Below, one piece after another: positions 1-6,706 of a stretch of 10,121 bases of DNA (positions are counted from its first letter, which is position 1; every line of letters starts with the position of its first letter). The stretch is from Actinomycetota bacterium (GTDB lineage Bacteria; Actinomycetota; Actinomycetes; Actinomycetales; Microbacteriaceae). The stretch spans positions 1 to 10,121 of the forward strand of contig RFNI01000164.1 in the NCBI GenBank assembly GCA_009927245.1. Reading direction: 5' to 3'. The notes below the pieces were generated by a model. The model did not search any database and was not told the DNA's origin. It saw only the letters and a program-made list of their open reading frames with translations. The position numbers and the translations under genes are program-made.

Positions 1-8
1 TAGGTCAC

Positions 9-80
<72 letters not shown>

Positions 81-84
81 CTGC

Positions 85-161
85 GGCGGGGTAGCTCAGG
101 TGGTTAGAGCACACGACTCATAATCGTGGTGTCGCGGGTTCAAGTCCCGCCTCCGCTACCA
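85..161 (+). tRNA. metT: tRNA-Met (CAT), elongator
   Basis: The acceptor GGCGGGG (85-91) pairs with CTCCGCT (151-157) using two G-U pairs, followed by discriminator A158 and an encoded CCA (159-161). The anticodon stem CACGA/TCGTG encloses loop CTCATAA with anticodon CAT at 119-121. The paired first acceptor base and the lack of three G-C pairs in the anticodon stem argue against initiator tRNA. A CAT anticodon could also be a lysidine-modified tRNA-Ile, but the body resembles actinobacterial elongator tRNA-Met. Unlike the upstream tRNA-Thr, this gene encodes its CCA. Confidence 0.93.
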
Positions 162-200
162 GTTGCCCTAAGTCATCTAAAAACCTGCGAAACTTGTTCA

Positions 201-644
201 GTGGTAAATCCAAACGTCCAGGGTAAGAAATATCCTGAAACAGCACCTTATCTAGTTGGTCGCGAAAAGATTCGTGAATTCGCTAACGCTGTCTTCTCAG
301 CTAACCCAATCAATCACGATGTCTTTGCAGCTCAAGCAGCTGGTTATGCAGATGTGGTTGCTCCTCCAACCTTCGCTGTTCTTATTCAAGAGCGCTCACT
401 GCACACGGTCCTTGCTGACCCTGAAGCTGACATTGATTTTTCTAGAGTTGTCCACGGTGATCAGAGATTCATTCACGTCAGACCAATCGTTGCCGGTGAT
501 GAACTAACTTCTATTTTAGAAGTTGCATCCGTCAAATCTCTAGGTGCTCACTCAATGATTACTTTCAACACCGAAGTATTCGATGCAGAGAAGAATCTTG
601 TTGCTACGGCAATCAGCACTTTGGTAGTTAGGGGAGGCGAATGA
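201..644 (+). CDS. hadA: HadA-like MaoC-family (R)-hydratase subunit
   Basis: A 147-residue hot-dog-fold protein of the MaoC/UPF0336 family. The opening VNPNVQGKKYPETAPYLVG followed by REKIREFANAV is the usual N-terminus of actinobacterial HadA-type proteins. The open frame extends upstream into tRNA-Met, so GTG 201 was chosen by homology; it has no Shine-Dalgarno sequence. In mycobacteria HadA is the substrate-binding partner of HadB in the (3R)-hydroxyacyl-ACP dehydratase of FAS-II, acting in the cytoplasm. An organism of this kind probably makes no mycolic acids, so the substrate here is unknown. It overlaps hadB by ATGA, implying translational coupling and a heterodimer. It lies 39 bases after tRNA-Met, with no rpmG between them, unlike mycobacteria. 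Confidence 0.85.
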   Translation: MVNPNVQGKKYPETAPYLVGREKIREFANAVFSANPINHDVFAAQAAGYADVVAPPTFAVLIQERSLHTVLADPEADIDFSRVVHGDQRFIHVRPIVAGDELTSILEVASVKSLGAHSMITFNTEVFDAEKNLVATAISTLVVRGGE

Positions 645-1063
645 GTCACATCGACATCCTCACACTAGAAGTTGGACAAGAAGTTGGTTCAGACTCCTTC
701 ACCTTTACTAGAGACTCTCTGGTGAAGTATGCAGGAGCATCAGGAGACTTCAACCCAATTCACTACCGTGATGACTTTGCTAAATCTGTTGGCTTGGATG
801 GAGTTCTCGCTCACGGAATGCTAACCATGGGAACTGCAGTTCAGGTTGTTGTGAACTGGGTTGGTGATGCTGGAAAAGTTATTGACTACGGAGTTAGATT
901 CACTAAGCCTGTTTTTGTTGATGCCAACGAAGGTGCGGTTGTCACAGTGGTTGCCAAGATTGGCGCTATTGATCTTGAAGCTAAAACTGTTCGAGTGGAC
1001 ATCACCTGTGTTTCTAACGAGGTTGCTGTTTTAGGTAAAGCTCAAGCTGTAGTGAAGTTATGA
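641..1063 (+). CDS. hadB: HadB-like MaoC-family (R)-specific enoyl/hydroxyacyl hydratase
   Basis: A 140-residue MaoC hot-dog protein. The hydratase-2 motif is plain at about residues 33-42 (ASGDFNPIHY), with the Asp and His expected to be the catalytic pair, followed by LAHGMLTMG, the family's central-helix signature. This makes it the catalytic partner of the upstream HadA-like subunit, interconverting (3R)-hydroxyacyl and trans-2-enoyl thioesters. ATG 641 is preceded by a strong GGGGAGG and overlaps the hadA stop (ATGA); its own stop overlaps murB the same way. No hadC follows, unlike Mycobacterium. The biochemical family is clear; the physiological substrate is not. Confidence 0.88.
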   Translation: MSHIDILTLEVGQEVGSDSFTFTRDSLVKYAGASGDFNPIHYRDDFAKSVGLDGVLAHGMLTMGTAVQVVVNWVGDAGKVIDYGVRFTKPVFVDANEGAVVTVVAKIGAIDLEAKTVRVDITCVSNEVAVLGKAQAVVKL

Positions 1064-2031
1064 GCCAGGCACTAAGTTCACTCACAACTATTCGTGTTGG
1101 TGGAACACCTGCGGGTATTCACGTTGCTAACTCGAGAGATGAACTAGTAAGCATTGCTAAAACTGTTTGGGCTAAGACAGATAACTGGTTGGTTCTCGGT
1201 GGCGGATCAAATGTTGTTATTGCAGATGATGTTTCTGATCTAGAAGTTATTTTGGTTAGAAACCTAGGTGTTGAGCACCTAGGTCAAGGTTTAGTTCGTG
1301 TTCAAGCAGGTGAGAACTGGAGTGACTTTGTAATTCACGCTTGTAAGAACGGTTGGGGTGGGGTTGAATCTCTAGCTGGTATTCCAGGCACTGTTGGTGC
1401 TGCTCCAATACAAAACATCGGTGCATACCAACAGGAACTTTCTCTAACTTTCAAACAACTTGAGTTCTTAGATTTTGAAACCGGTGAACTTGAGATTCTC
1501 TCTAAAGAAGACTGCAACTTTGGATACCGAGAAAGTATTTTCAAGCAAGGTAAGAAGGGAATCGTTACCTGGGTTGAATTCCGGTTCTTTGTCGATCTAC
1601 CTGCAGGTTCAACGGCTCTAATGCAATCGAGAGCAGAAGAGGTGCTTGCTCTTCGAGCAAGCAAGGGAATGGTTCTAAATGAATCAGATCACGACACTTG
1701 GTCTTGTGGTTCATTCTTTACTAACCCAATCGTCAGTGAATCATTCGCTAGAACATTGCCACTGGATGCACCACAATGGCCAACTGTTGAAGATGATGGC
1801 AAGACTGTGAAGCTAAGTGCCGCCTGGTTGATTGAACAAGCAGGTGTTCGCAAGGGTTTCTCACTGCCTAGATCTCACGCAGCTATTTCCTCAAAGCATG
1901 CGCTAGCTATTACCAACAGAGGAACAGCAACTGCTAATGAAGTTGCTGAGTTAGCTAGATATGTTCAGTTGCAGGTCTCTAACAAGTTTGGAATTACTTT
2001 GGTTCCAGAGCCTAACCTGATTGGTTTCTAA
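1060..2031 (+). CDS. murB: UDP-N-acetylenolpyruvoylglucosamine reductase MurB
   Basis: A 323-residue cytoplasmic flavoenzyme. It reduces UDP-GlcNAc-enolpyruvate to UDP-MurNAc with NADPH, the second committed step of peptidoglycan precursor synthesis. Visible motifs are the FAD-binding GGGSN (47-51), GIPGTVGAAPIQNIGAY (107-123), YRES with the conserved Arg157, CGSFFTNP with the proton-donor Ser218, and a C-terminal VPEPNLIG with Glu317 in the expected catalytic Glu position. The Tyr and Arg of GYRES fit a type I enzyme. ATG 1060 overlaps the hadB stop by four bases and lacks a good ribosome site, so translation is probably coupled. Its TAA interlocks with the lysE stop on the other strand. Confidence 0.96.
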   Translation: MSQALSSLTTIRVGGTPAGIHVANSRDELVSIAKTVWAKTDNWLVLGGGSNVVIADDVSDLEVILVRNLGVEHLGQGLVRVQAGENWSDFVIHACKNGWGGVESLAGIPGTVGAAPIQNIGAYQQELSLTFKQLEFLDFETGELEILSKEDCNFGYRESIFKQGKKGIVTWVEFRFFVDLPAGSTALMQSRAEEVLALRASKGMVLNESDHDTWSCGSFFTNPIVSESFARTLPLDAPQWPTVEDDGKTVKLSAAWLIEQAGVRKGFSLPRSHAAISSKHALAITNRGTATANEVAELARYVQLQVSNKFGITLVPEPNLIGF

Positions 2032-2633
2032 CCAAGCCTTCCAACAGCTAGGTTGATTGCCAGTGAGAACATCACTGCGGCGATAAAGACATCTAGAATC
2101 TTCCAGAACACTGGCTTTGCCATCAGAACTGCCATCTTCGATGCAGCTAATCCCAAACTAAAGAACCAGATGAAGCTAGCGATTATTGCTCCAAGAGCAA
2201 AGAACCATTTGTTGTCACCGAAGTGGTTTGCAACTCCACCTACCAGAATCACAGTGTCTAGATAAACGTGAGGGTTTAGGAATGTAAAGCCAAGAGTTAG
2301 TAAAAGTGTTTTCTTTAGTGATACTTGTGAATCCTCTGAAGCAGTGAGTGCATTGGTCTTTAGAGCTTTTCTGACTGAGGTTGCACCAAACCAAGTTAGG
2401 TAACCAACTCCAAGCCAACGCATGATCTCTAAGAGATTGGGGATGGCTTGGATGAGTGCACCTAAGCCAAAAGTTCCAAGCGCAATTAGTAGTGCATCGC
2501 TTAGAGCGCAGATGGTGACGATTAGGTATACGTATTGTCTGGTGAGACCCTGTCTCAGAATGAAAGCGTTTTGAGCACCGATGGCCACGATTAGTGAAAA
2601 TCCAGTTAGAAAGCCAGGCAATATTGCGTTCAC
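2028..2633 (-). CDS. LysE/ArgO-family amino-acid exporter
   Basis: A 201-residue membrane protein with about six hydrophobic segments (near 5-24, 37-60, 66-84, 108-132, 144-163 and 178-197). The family signatures GAQNAFILRQG (19-29) and NPHVYLDT (120-127) are those of LysE of Corynebacterium and ArgO of E. coli, which export basic amino acids by proton exchange. Lysine or arginine export is therefore likely, though which one cannot be read from sequence. No LysG/ArgP regulator adjoins it. The start is GTG 2633, because an in-frame stop lies just upstream. An AAGGAG sits 14 bases before it, rather far, so initiation may be leaderless from TATGGT instead. It is divergent from aspC with 49 bases between, and convergent with murB. 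Confidence 0.9.
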   Translation of the reverse strand: MNAILPGFLTGFSLIVAIGAQNAFILRQGLTRQYVYLIVTICALSDALLIALGTFGLGALIQAIPNLLEIMRWLGVGYLTWFGATSVRKALKTNALTASEDSQVSLKKTLLLTLGFTFLNPHVYLDTVILVGGVANHFGDNKWFFALGAIIASFIWFFSLGLAASKMAVLMAKPVFWKILDVFIAAVMFSLAINLAVGRLG

Positions 2634-2670
2634 AAGTAATCACCATACTCCTTAGAACTAATGGGTTCGG

Positions 2671-2682
2671 TAGGCTGAAACC
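2671..2682 (+). promoter_or_regulatory. Probable leaderless promoter of aspC (-10 element)
   Basis: TAGGCT at 2671-2676 fits the actinobacterial TANNNT -10. Six bases later comes ATG 2683, so the transcript would begin at the start codon itself. No Shine-Dalgarno sequence precedes the ATG. No convincing -35 was seen 16-18 bases upstream, so the call rests on -10 spacing alone. Confidence 0.45.
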
Positions 2683-3882
2683 ATGAACGAGTTCCCAAGA
2701 ATTTCTCACCGTATTGGTTCGATTGCAGAATCAGCAACCCTAAAGGTTGATGGCAAGGCTAAAGCACTTCAAGCTGCTGGTAAGCCAGTGATTTCCTATG
2801 CAGCCGGTGAGCCTGATTTCCCAACTCCAGCACACATTGTTGAGGCTGCTGTTCTAGCTGCACGGGACCCTAAGAACCACCGATACACTCCAGCAGTTGG
2901 TCTTCCAGAACTTAGAGAAGCCATTGCTCACAAGACCAAGATTGACTCAGGAACTGAAGTAACAGCAGCTCAGGTTGTTGTTACCAATGGTGGTAAGCAG
3001 GCTGTTTACCAAGCCTTTGCAACACTGCTAGATCCAGGTGATGAAGTATTGGTTCCAACTCCGTTCTGGACAACATACCCAGAAGCTATTCACCTAGCCG
3101 GTGGTGTTCCAGTTGAGATTTTCTCAGGCAGTGACCAGAACTACTTGGTAACAGTTGATCAGCTTGAAGCAGCTAGAACTCCAAGAACTAAAGTTCTACT
3201 TTTTGTTTCACCTTCTAACCCAACTGGTTCAGTTCATTCAAGAGATGAAGTTGAAGCAATTGGTAAGTGGGCTTACGAACATGGTCTTTGGGTTATCACT
3301 GATGAGATTTATCAGAACCTTACATATGACGGTCTAAAGGCCTATTCAATTACTGAAGTAGTTCCTGAACTAATTGATAGAACCATCATGGTCAACGGTG
3401 TTGCAAAGAGTTATGCAATGACCGGTTGGCGTTTGGGATGGATGGCAGGTCCACTAGATGCAATGAAGGCAGCAGCTAACCTGCAGTCACATCTTTCATC
3501 TAACGTTTCTAACATCAGCCAGAGAGCAGCTATTGCAGCTCTTACTGGTCCACAGGATGAAGTTATTGCAATGCGTGATGCGTTCAACAGAAGAAGAATC
3601 CTTGCTGTTGATGAACTAAACAAGATCCCTGGTTGGGTAGCCCCAACACCTCAAGGTGCTTTCTATGTTTACTCTGATGTCACTGGATTACTTGGTAAAG
3701 AGTGGGGTGGAGTGAAGATCAACACCAGCTTGGAACTTTGTGATTACATGCTAGATGCAGCAGAAGTTGCTCTAGTGCCAGGAGAAGCATTCGGTCCTTC
3801 AGGTTACGTAAGACTTTCTTACGCACTTGGAGATGCACAACTACTAGAAGGTATTCAAAGACTTCAGAAACTATTCAGCTAA
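2683..3882 (+). CDS. aspC: PLP-dependent aminotransferase, AspC-like (class I)
   Basis: A 399-residue fold-type I aminotransferase of the bacterial I-gamma aspartate aminotransferase type. Landmarks are AAGEPDFPTP (40-49), NGGKQAVYQA for phosphate binding (about 102-111), SPSNPTG with Asn179, DEIYQNLTYD with Asp207 and Tyr210, the Schiff-base Lys242 in NGVAKSYAMTGWRLGW with Arg250, and a C-terminal YVRLSYAL whose Arg should bind the substrate alpha-carboxylate. It should interconvert aspartate/2-oxoglutarate and oxaloacetate/glutamate in the cytoplasm; some relatives also accept prephenate or aromatics. As I recall, aspC lies beside secE in Streptomyces, so this position is ancestral; here a toxin-antitoxin module and tRNA-Trp intervene. 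Confidence 0.92.
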   Translation: MNEFPRISHRIGSIAESATLKVDGKAKALQAAGKPVISYAAGEPDFPTPAHIVEAAVLAARDPKNHRYTPAVGLPELREAIAHKTKIDSGTEVTAAQVVVTNGGKQAVYQAFATLLDPGDEVLVPTPFWTTYPEAIHLAGGVPVEIFSGSDQNYLVTVDQLEAARTPRTKVLLFVSPSNPTGSVHSRDEVEAIGKWAYEHGLWVITDEIYQNLTYDGLKAYSITEVVPELIDRTIMVNGVAKSYAMTGWRLGWMAGPLDAMKAAANLQSHLSSNVSNISQRAAIAALTGPQDEVIAMRDAFNRRRILAVDELNKIPGWVAPTPQGAFYVYSDVTGLLGKEWGGVKINTSLELCDYMLDAAEVALVPGEAFGPSGYVRLSYALGDAQLLEGIQRLQKLFS

Positions 3883-4320
3883 GTCTCTTTGAATCAGCAA
3901 TTAGTTCATCCCAGTCATTTGGAATTCTGCCTGACTCAAGCATTTTCTTGAAGACAAGATAGGCATCTGTCTTTGATCCATAGGCACGCAAGCTCTTTCA
4001 TCGTTGACCCAGCCGTAAGCGATGATCTCGCTCTTAGTGCTGTATCTAAAAAAGACCCGATACTGCTGCAAGAACTTATCTCTAAACCAATGAGTGTGTT
4101 CTTTGCCTAGAGCGTTACCTAATCTGAATTCCGGATTGCTCGGGTTAGATGGAATCTTGGTCCAGACGGCAAGTGTCAAAGCTTTGAGGCGTTGAGCTTG
4201 TTTGGTATGAATCGAGTCAGCACCTATTTTTTGTTTGACTTCCCTGTTTGCCTCTCGATACTTCTCAAGCTGAGTTAGAAACTCGTAATGACCTAGTAAA
4301 AACCAGTCTTTTGAACTCAT
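3875..4320 (-). pseudogene. yhaV: YhaV-family ribonuclease toxin, frameshifted near the C-terminus
   Basis: A toxin of the YhaV family (RelE-fold, ribosome-dependent mRNA interferase in E. coli), partner of the PrlF antitoxin just upstream; the start overlaps the antitoxin stop as ATGA. The first 110 residues align well by eye, including LGKEHTHWFRDKF, YRVFFRYS and IIAYGWVNDE. After NDERA the reading frame departs from the family and ends at 3901. In the next frame the expected ending appears at once: LRAYGSKTDAYLVFKKML, then NDWDELIADSK, stopping at 3875. One missing base near 3990-4000 explains this. The repaired protein would have 148 residues, like E. coli YhaV (about 154). It is either a decayed toxin or a sequencing error. 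The repaired stop overlaps aspC by eight bases. Confidence 0.85.
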
Positions 4321-4679
4321 TTAGCCTCATCCTCCTGAGCCCAGAGCTCTTCGAGGGTTGGGGGTAGGCCTTCGACACCAACGCCGCGTTCGCCTGAAAG
4401 CTCGGCCACGATGTCCTCATACATCTCAGGAGTTAGCGGAACTAAACGCTCCGGATGCTTTGCCATGTCCTTAGCCAAGAAATCCAGCCAGGCATCGACA
4501 GTTGGATCAGCATGCTCCAGTTCATCAGGGTTGCGTTTAGTCACCCTCACCCCACCAGATTCATCCAGTATCCACTCCAGCTTGTCTCTCTTGTTTAGAC
4601 CTAGGAGTTTGCGTATCCTTGCTGGAACGGTGGTTTGGTAGCGATCGGTGAGGCTTGATTCGAGTTCGTTTTCATCCAT
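4317..4679 (-). CDS. prlF: PrlF-family antitoxin (AbrB/SpoVT DNA-binding fold)
   Basis: A 120-residue antitoxin. Residues 9-45, with DRYQTTVPARIRKLLGL and then DKLEWILDESGGVRV, form the swapped-hairpin AbrB domain that binds operator DNA. The VDAWLDFLAKDMAKHP stretch matches the PrlF region that follows it (E. coli MNAFLRFLDADIQNNP). The acidic C-terminus presumably wraps the YhaV toxin. The open frame extends upstream to ATG 4703, adding MHMHYHIH, but those codons are the operator palindrome. ATG 4679 is preferred because a -10 (TACCAT) lies six bases before it. Leu codons are mixed (about four CTG of 16), unlike the CTA-rich ribosomal genes, hinting at transfer. Confidence 0.88.
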   Translation of the reverse strand: MDENELESSLTDRYQTTVPARIRKLLGLNKRDKLEWILDESGGVRVTKRNPDELEHADPTVDAWLDFLAKDMAKHPERLVPLTPEMYEDIVAELSGERGVGVEGLPPTLEELWAQEDEAK

Positions 4680-4714
4680 GTGGATATGGTAATGCATATG
4701 CATTACCTACACAA
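4680..4714 (-). promoter_or_regulatory. Promoter of the prlF-yhaV operon
   Basis: Read on the minus strand: TTGTGT (4714-4709), a 17-base spacer, TACCAT (4691-4686, a TANNNT -10), six bases, then ATG 4679. This is the geometry of a leaderless transcript, and no Shine-Dalgarno sequence is present. The -10 and part of the spacer lie inside the 4688-4707 palindrome, which suits autorepression. Confidence 0.55.
4688..4707. promoter_or_regulatory. Perfect 20-bp palindrome, likely PrlF operator
   Basis: GGTAATGCATATGCATTACC is its own reverse complement over all 20 bases. It covers the predicted -10 and spacer of the prlF promoter and ends eight bases before the antitoxin start. PrlF-type antitoxins bind and repress their own promoters, so this is the natural operator candidate. 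Confidence 0.7.
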
Positions 4715-4813
4715 GATTCCAGATCTCCCTTTGCATTTAGCAGGGTTCGGGGATAAACTCCTAAGAGGTAGTTTGACAACTGCCCCAAGCCTAATCTGGC
4801 AAATTAATCACAT

Positions 4814-4827
4814 TAGATTTCAATCTA
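4814..4827. repeat. Short inverted repeat upstream of tRNA-Trp
   Basis: TAGATT-TC-AATCTA is a perfect 6-2-6 inverted repeat in the AT-rich stretch between the TA module and tRNA-Trp. It could be a protein-binding site or part of the tRNA promoter region, but no properly spaced -35/-10 pair was found. A TTGACA at 4773-4778 has only TAATCT 13 bases on. Confidence 0.25.
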
Positions 4828-4850
4828 TTAGTGTGCCCATTTGCCTCCTT

Positions 4851-4923
4851 AGGGCAGTGGCTCAATTGGTAGAGCAGCGGTCTCCAAAACCGCAGGTTGC
4901 AGGTTCGAGTCCTGTCTGCCCTG
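4851..4923 (+). tRNA. trpT: tRNA-Trp (CCA)
   Basis: The acceptor AGGGCAG (4851-4857) pairs with CTGCCCT (4916-4922), with discriminator G4923. The anticodon stem GCGGT/ACCGC encloses CTCCAAA with anticodon CCA at 4884-4886. The 3' CCA is not encoded (the next bases are CAA). Its place just before secE is the usual actinobacterial arrangement, so it may be processed from a transcript running into secE-nusG. Confidence 0.96.
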
Positions 4924-4983
4924 CAAGCATTAGCGTGCGAGCGTTAGTGAAAGAGCAACAAAAGTATTACTGAGAGAAGAGAA

Positions 4984-5262
4984 ATGTCAGAAGAACTAGA
5001 GCAGCACTCTGAAGACCTCGTCGAGAAGTCGAAGGCTAACAAAGCAGCTGCACGCGGATTCATTGGTCGCTTCATTCTGTTTATTCAGCAAGTGATCGCA
5101 GAACTTCGCAAAGTTAACCGTCCTACCTTCCAGGAACTTCGTAACTACACCGGAGTTGTTCTTGGTTTCGTAGTTGTGGTCATGGTCATCATCTTTGGTC
5201 TTGACTATGTATTCGGCCAGGGCATCATGTGGCTTTACTCAGCTTTTGACACAACCAAATAA
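4984..5262 (+). CDS. secE: Preprotein translocase subunit SecE
   Basis: A 92-residue single-span membrane protein and essential partner of SecY in the SecYEG channel. The charged cytoplasmic N-terminus (1-45) leads into the amphipathic helix and the conserved IAELRKVNRPTFQELRNYTG (about 38-57). One transmembrane helix follows at about 58-78 (VVLGFVVVVMVIIFGLDYVF) and a short outer tail ends the protein. The size is typical of the one-span SecE of Gram-positive bacteria. The ribosome site is weak (AGAGAAGAG before ATG). It lies 60 bases after tRNA-Trp and 31 before nusG, the classic secE-nusG-rplK-rplA order. Confidence 0.96.
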   Translation: MSEELEQHSEDLVEKSKANKAAARGFIGRFILFIQQVIAELRKVNRPTFQELRNYTGVVLGFVVVVMVIIFGLDYVFGQGIMWLYSAFDTTK

Positions 5263-5293
5263 TTTTTAGTAATACCTAACAACAAGGAACCAA

Positions 5294-6150
5294 GTGACCG
5301 ATTTCGAATCAGAGCAGAACCAGCCAGAAGAAGAACTTCAGGTTGAGTCAAACGACTACGCCGAAACTGATCCTGCCTACATTGACGACACCAACGCCGA
5401 TGAGCAATCAGCTGAGGAGCTAGCTCTTCACATCGAAACTGATGTTGAGGTTGCTGCTGAATCTGAAACTGCTGCTGCAGCAGATATTCACGAAGCACCT
5501 GTTGCTGATGATGCAACTGAGAAGAAGACCCATACGCAGTGTTCAAGAAGGAACTTCGCGAGCAGCCAGGTAAGTGGTACATCATTCACTCTTACGCAGG
5601 TTACGAGAAGCGCGTTAAGCAGAACATTGAAAACAGAAAGCTTTCTGTTATCGGTGGAGAGTTCATCTACCAGATCGAAGTTCCAATGGAAGAGTCCATT
5701 GAAATCAAGAACGGTCAGCGCAAGCTTGTTACTAAGGTTCGTATCCCAGGTTATGTTCTAGTCCGTATGGAAATGAACGAAGACTCATGGTCTCTAGTTC
5801 GTGGAACACCTGCTGTTACTGGTTTCGTAGGTCACAGCGAATACCCAAGCCCGCTACGTCCTCAAGAAGCATTTGACATGTTGAAGACCCTATTCGTGCT
5901 ACCTGAAGAAGCTGCTGCTAAGGCATCAGTCAAGGGTGGTTCAGGTAAGGCTAAGCAGAAGTCAATCCCTGTTAACGTCAACTACACACTTGGCGAGAGC
6001 ATCATGATCAAGGAAGGTTCATTCGCTGGTCTTCCTGGAACCATTAGCGAAATCAAGCCAGAAAGCGGCAAGCTAACTGTTCTTGTTTCACTATTCGAAC
6101 GTGAAACTCCAGTAGAGCTAGCATTCGACCAAGTTTCAGCACTCGTCTAA
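5294..6150 (+). CDS. nusG: Transcription elongation/antitermination factor NusG, with an apparent frameshift
   Basis: NusG binds RNA polymerase through its NGN domain and Rho or ribosomal S10 through its KOW domain. The start is GTG 5294, five bases after AAGGA. The first 76 codons give the acidic, disordered extension typical of actinobacterial NusG. The NGN domain (QPGKWYIIHSYAGYEKRV onward) and KOW domain (GESIMIKEGSFAGLPGTI) lie in the -1 frame. That frame opens only after TGA 5518-5520. Restoring one G near 5521 gives TEEEDPYAVFKKEL and a continuous 285-residue protein of normal design. GTG 5539 could instead start a 203-residue NusG without the extension, but its ribosome site is poor. 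I found no good slippery heptamer. A sequencing error is most likely. Confidence 0.88.
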
Positions 6151-6185
6151 AGATTTACTAAACCTAACCAACTAAGGAAAAGAAA

Positions 6186-6620
6186 ATGGCACCGAAGAAA
6201 AAAGTAACCGGCATGATCAAGCTACAGATCCAAGCAGGAGCTGCTAACCCAGCCCCACCGATTGGTCCAGCTCTAGGTCAGCACGGTGTTAACATCATGG
6301 AATTCTGTACTGCATACAACAATGCAACTGCAGACCAGCGTGGAAACGTAGTTCCAGTTGAAATCACTGTCTACGAAGACCGTTCATTCACTTTCGTCCT
6401 AAAGACTCCACCAGCAGCTGAGCTAATCAAGAAGGCAGCTGGAGTTGCTAAGGGCTCAGCAACCCCTCACACTGTGAAGGTTGCAAAGCTAACTCGCGAA
6501 CAGGTACTAAAGATCGCAGAGTCAAAGATGTCTGACCTCAACGCCAATGACGTTGAAGCAGCAGCAAAGATCATCGCCGGAACTGCCCGCAGCATGGGTA
6601 TCACCGTCGAAGGTTTCTAA
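6186..6620 (+). CDS. rplK: 50S ribosomal protein L11
   Basis: A 144-residue L11, full length. The N-terminal domain has the proline-rich [19 protein letters not shown] (about 23-41), the site involved in thiostrepton and GTPase-centre function. The C-terminal domain (about 74-144), ending [13 protein letters not shown], binds the 23S rRNA GTPase-associated region. AAGGAAAAG lies just before ATG 6186. Six of its seven leucines are CTA and none is CTG, a striking preference for a highly expressed gene. It lies 35 bases after nusG and is followed by rplA after an 86-base spacer holding a structured element. Confidence 0.98.
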
Positions 6621-6640
6621 ACAAAAATAAAGAAACACTA

Positions 6641-6672
6641 GTGGGAGAGTCGCGCGCGACTCGTCTAACCAC
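6641..6672 (+). promoter_or_regulatory. Probable L1-binding mRNA element (23S rRNA mimic) between rplK and rplA
   Basis: GTGG (6641-6644) pairs with CCAC (6669-6672). Inside lies an asymmetric internal loop (GA against GTCTAA) and then a perfect palindrome GAGTCGCGCGCGACTC (6647-6662) that folds as six base pairs with a CGCG loop. The GTGGGAG strand and CCAC closing helix resemble the L1 stalk region of 23S rRNA (GGTGGGAG...ACCACC in E. coli). L1 is known to repress its own operon by binding such a mimic; placing the site here, ahead of rplA, is inference. Confidence 0.65.
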
Positions 6673-6706
6673 GAACTGTGACCAATAAAGAAAAGGAAAA
6701 GCAGAA

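Noticed and set aside
126..200. N-terminal extension of hadA starting inside tRNA-Met
   Set aside because: The extra 25 residues come from tRNA sequence and do not resemble the family; homology starts at VNP, so GTG 201 is the start.
2648..2653. AAGGAG (minus strand) as the lysE ribosome site
   Set aside because: It is 14 bases from GTG 2633, beyond the usual range, and the nearer ATG is out of frame; kept only as a remark in the gene entry.
4773..4797. TTGACA followed by TAATCT as a tRNA-Trp promoter
   Set aside because: The spacer is only 13 bases and the site is over 50 bases from the tRNA, so it is not a convincing sigma-70-type promoter.
4680..4973. Plus-strand 97-codon open frame across the prlF operator and tRNA-Trp
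   Set aside because: It runs through a tRNA gene and an operator, has no ribosome site and resembles no family.
5519..5530. Programmed -1 frameshift site in nusG
   Set aside because: The codons GAG AAG AAG ACC do not form an X XXY YYZ slippery heptamer, and I saw no clear stem-loop just downstream.
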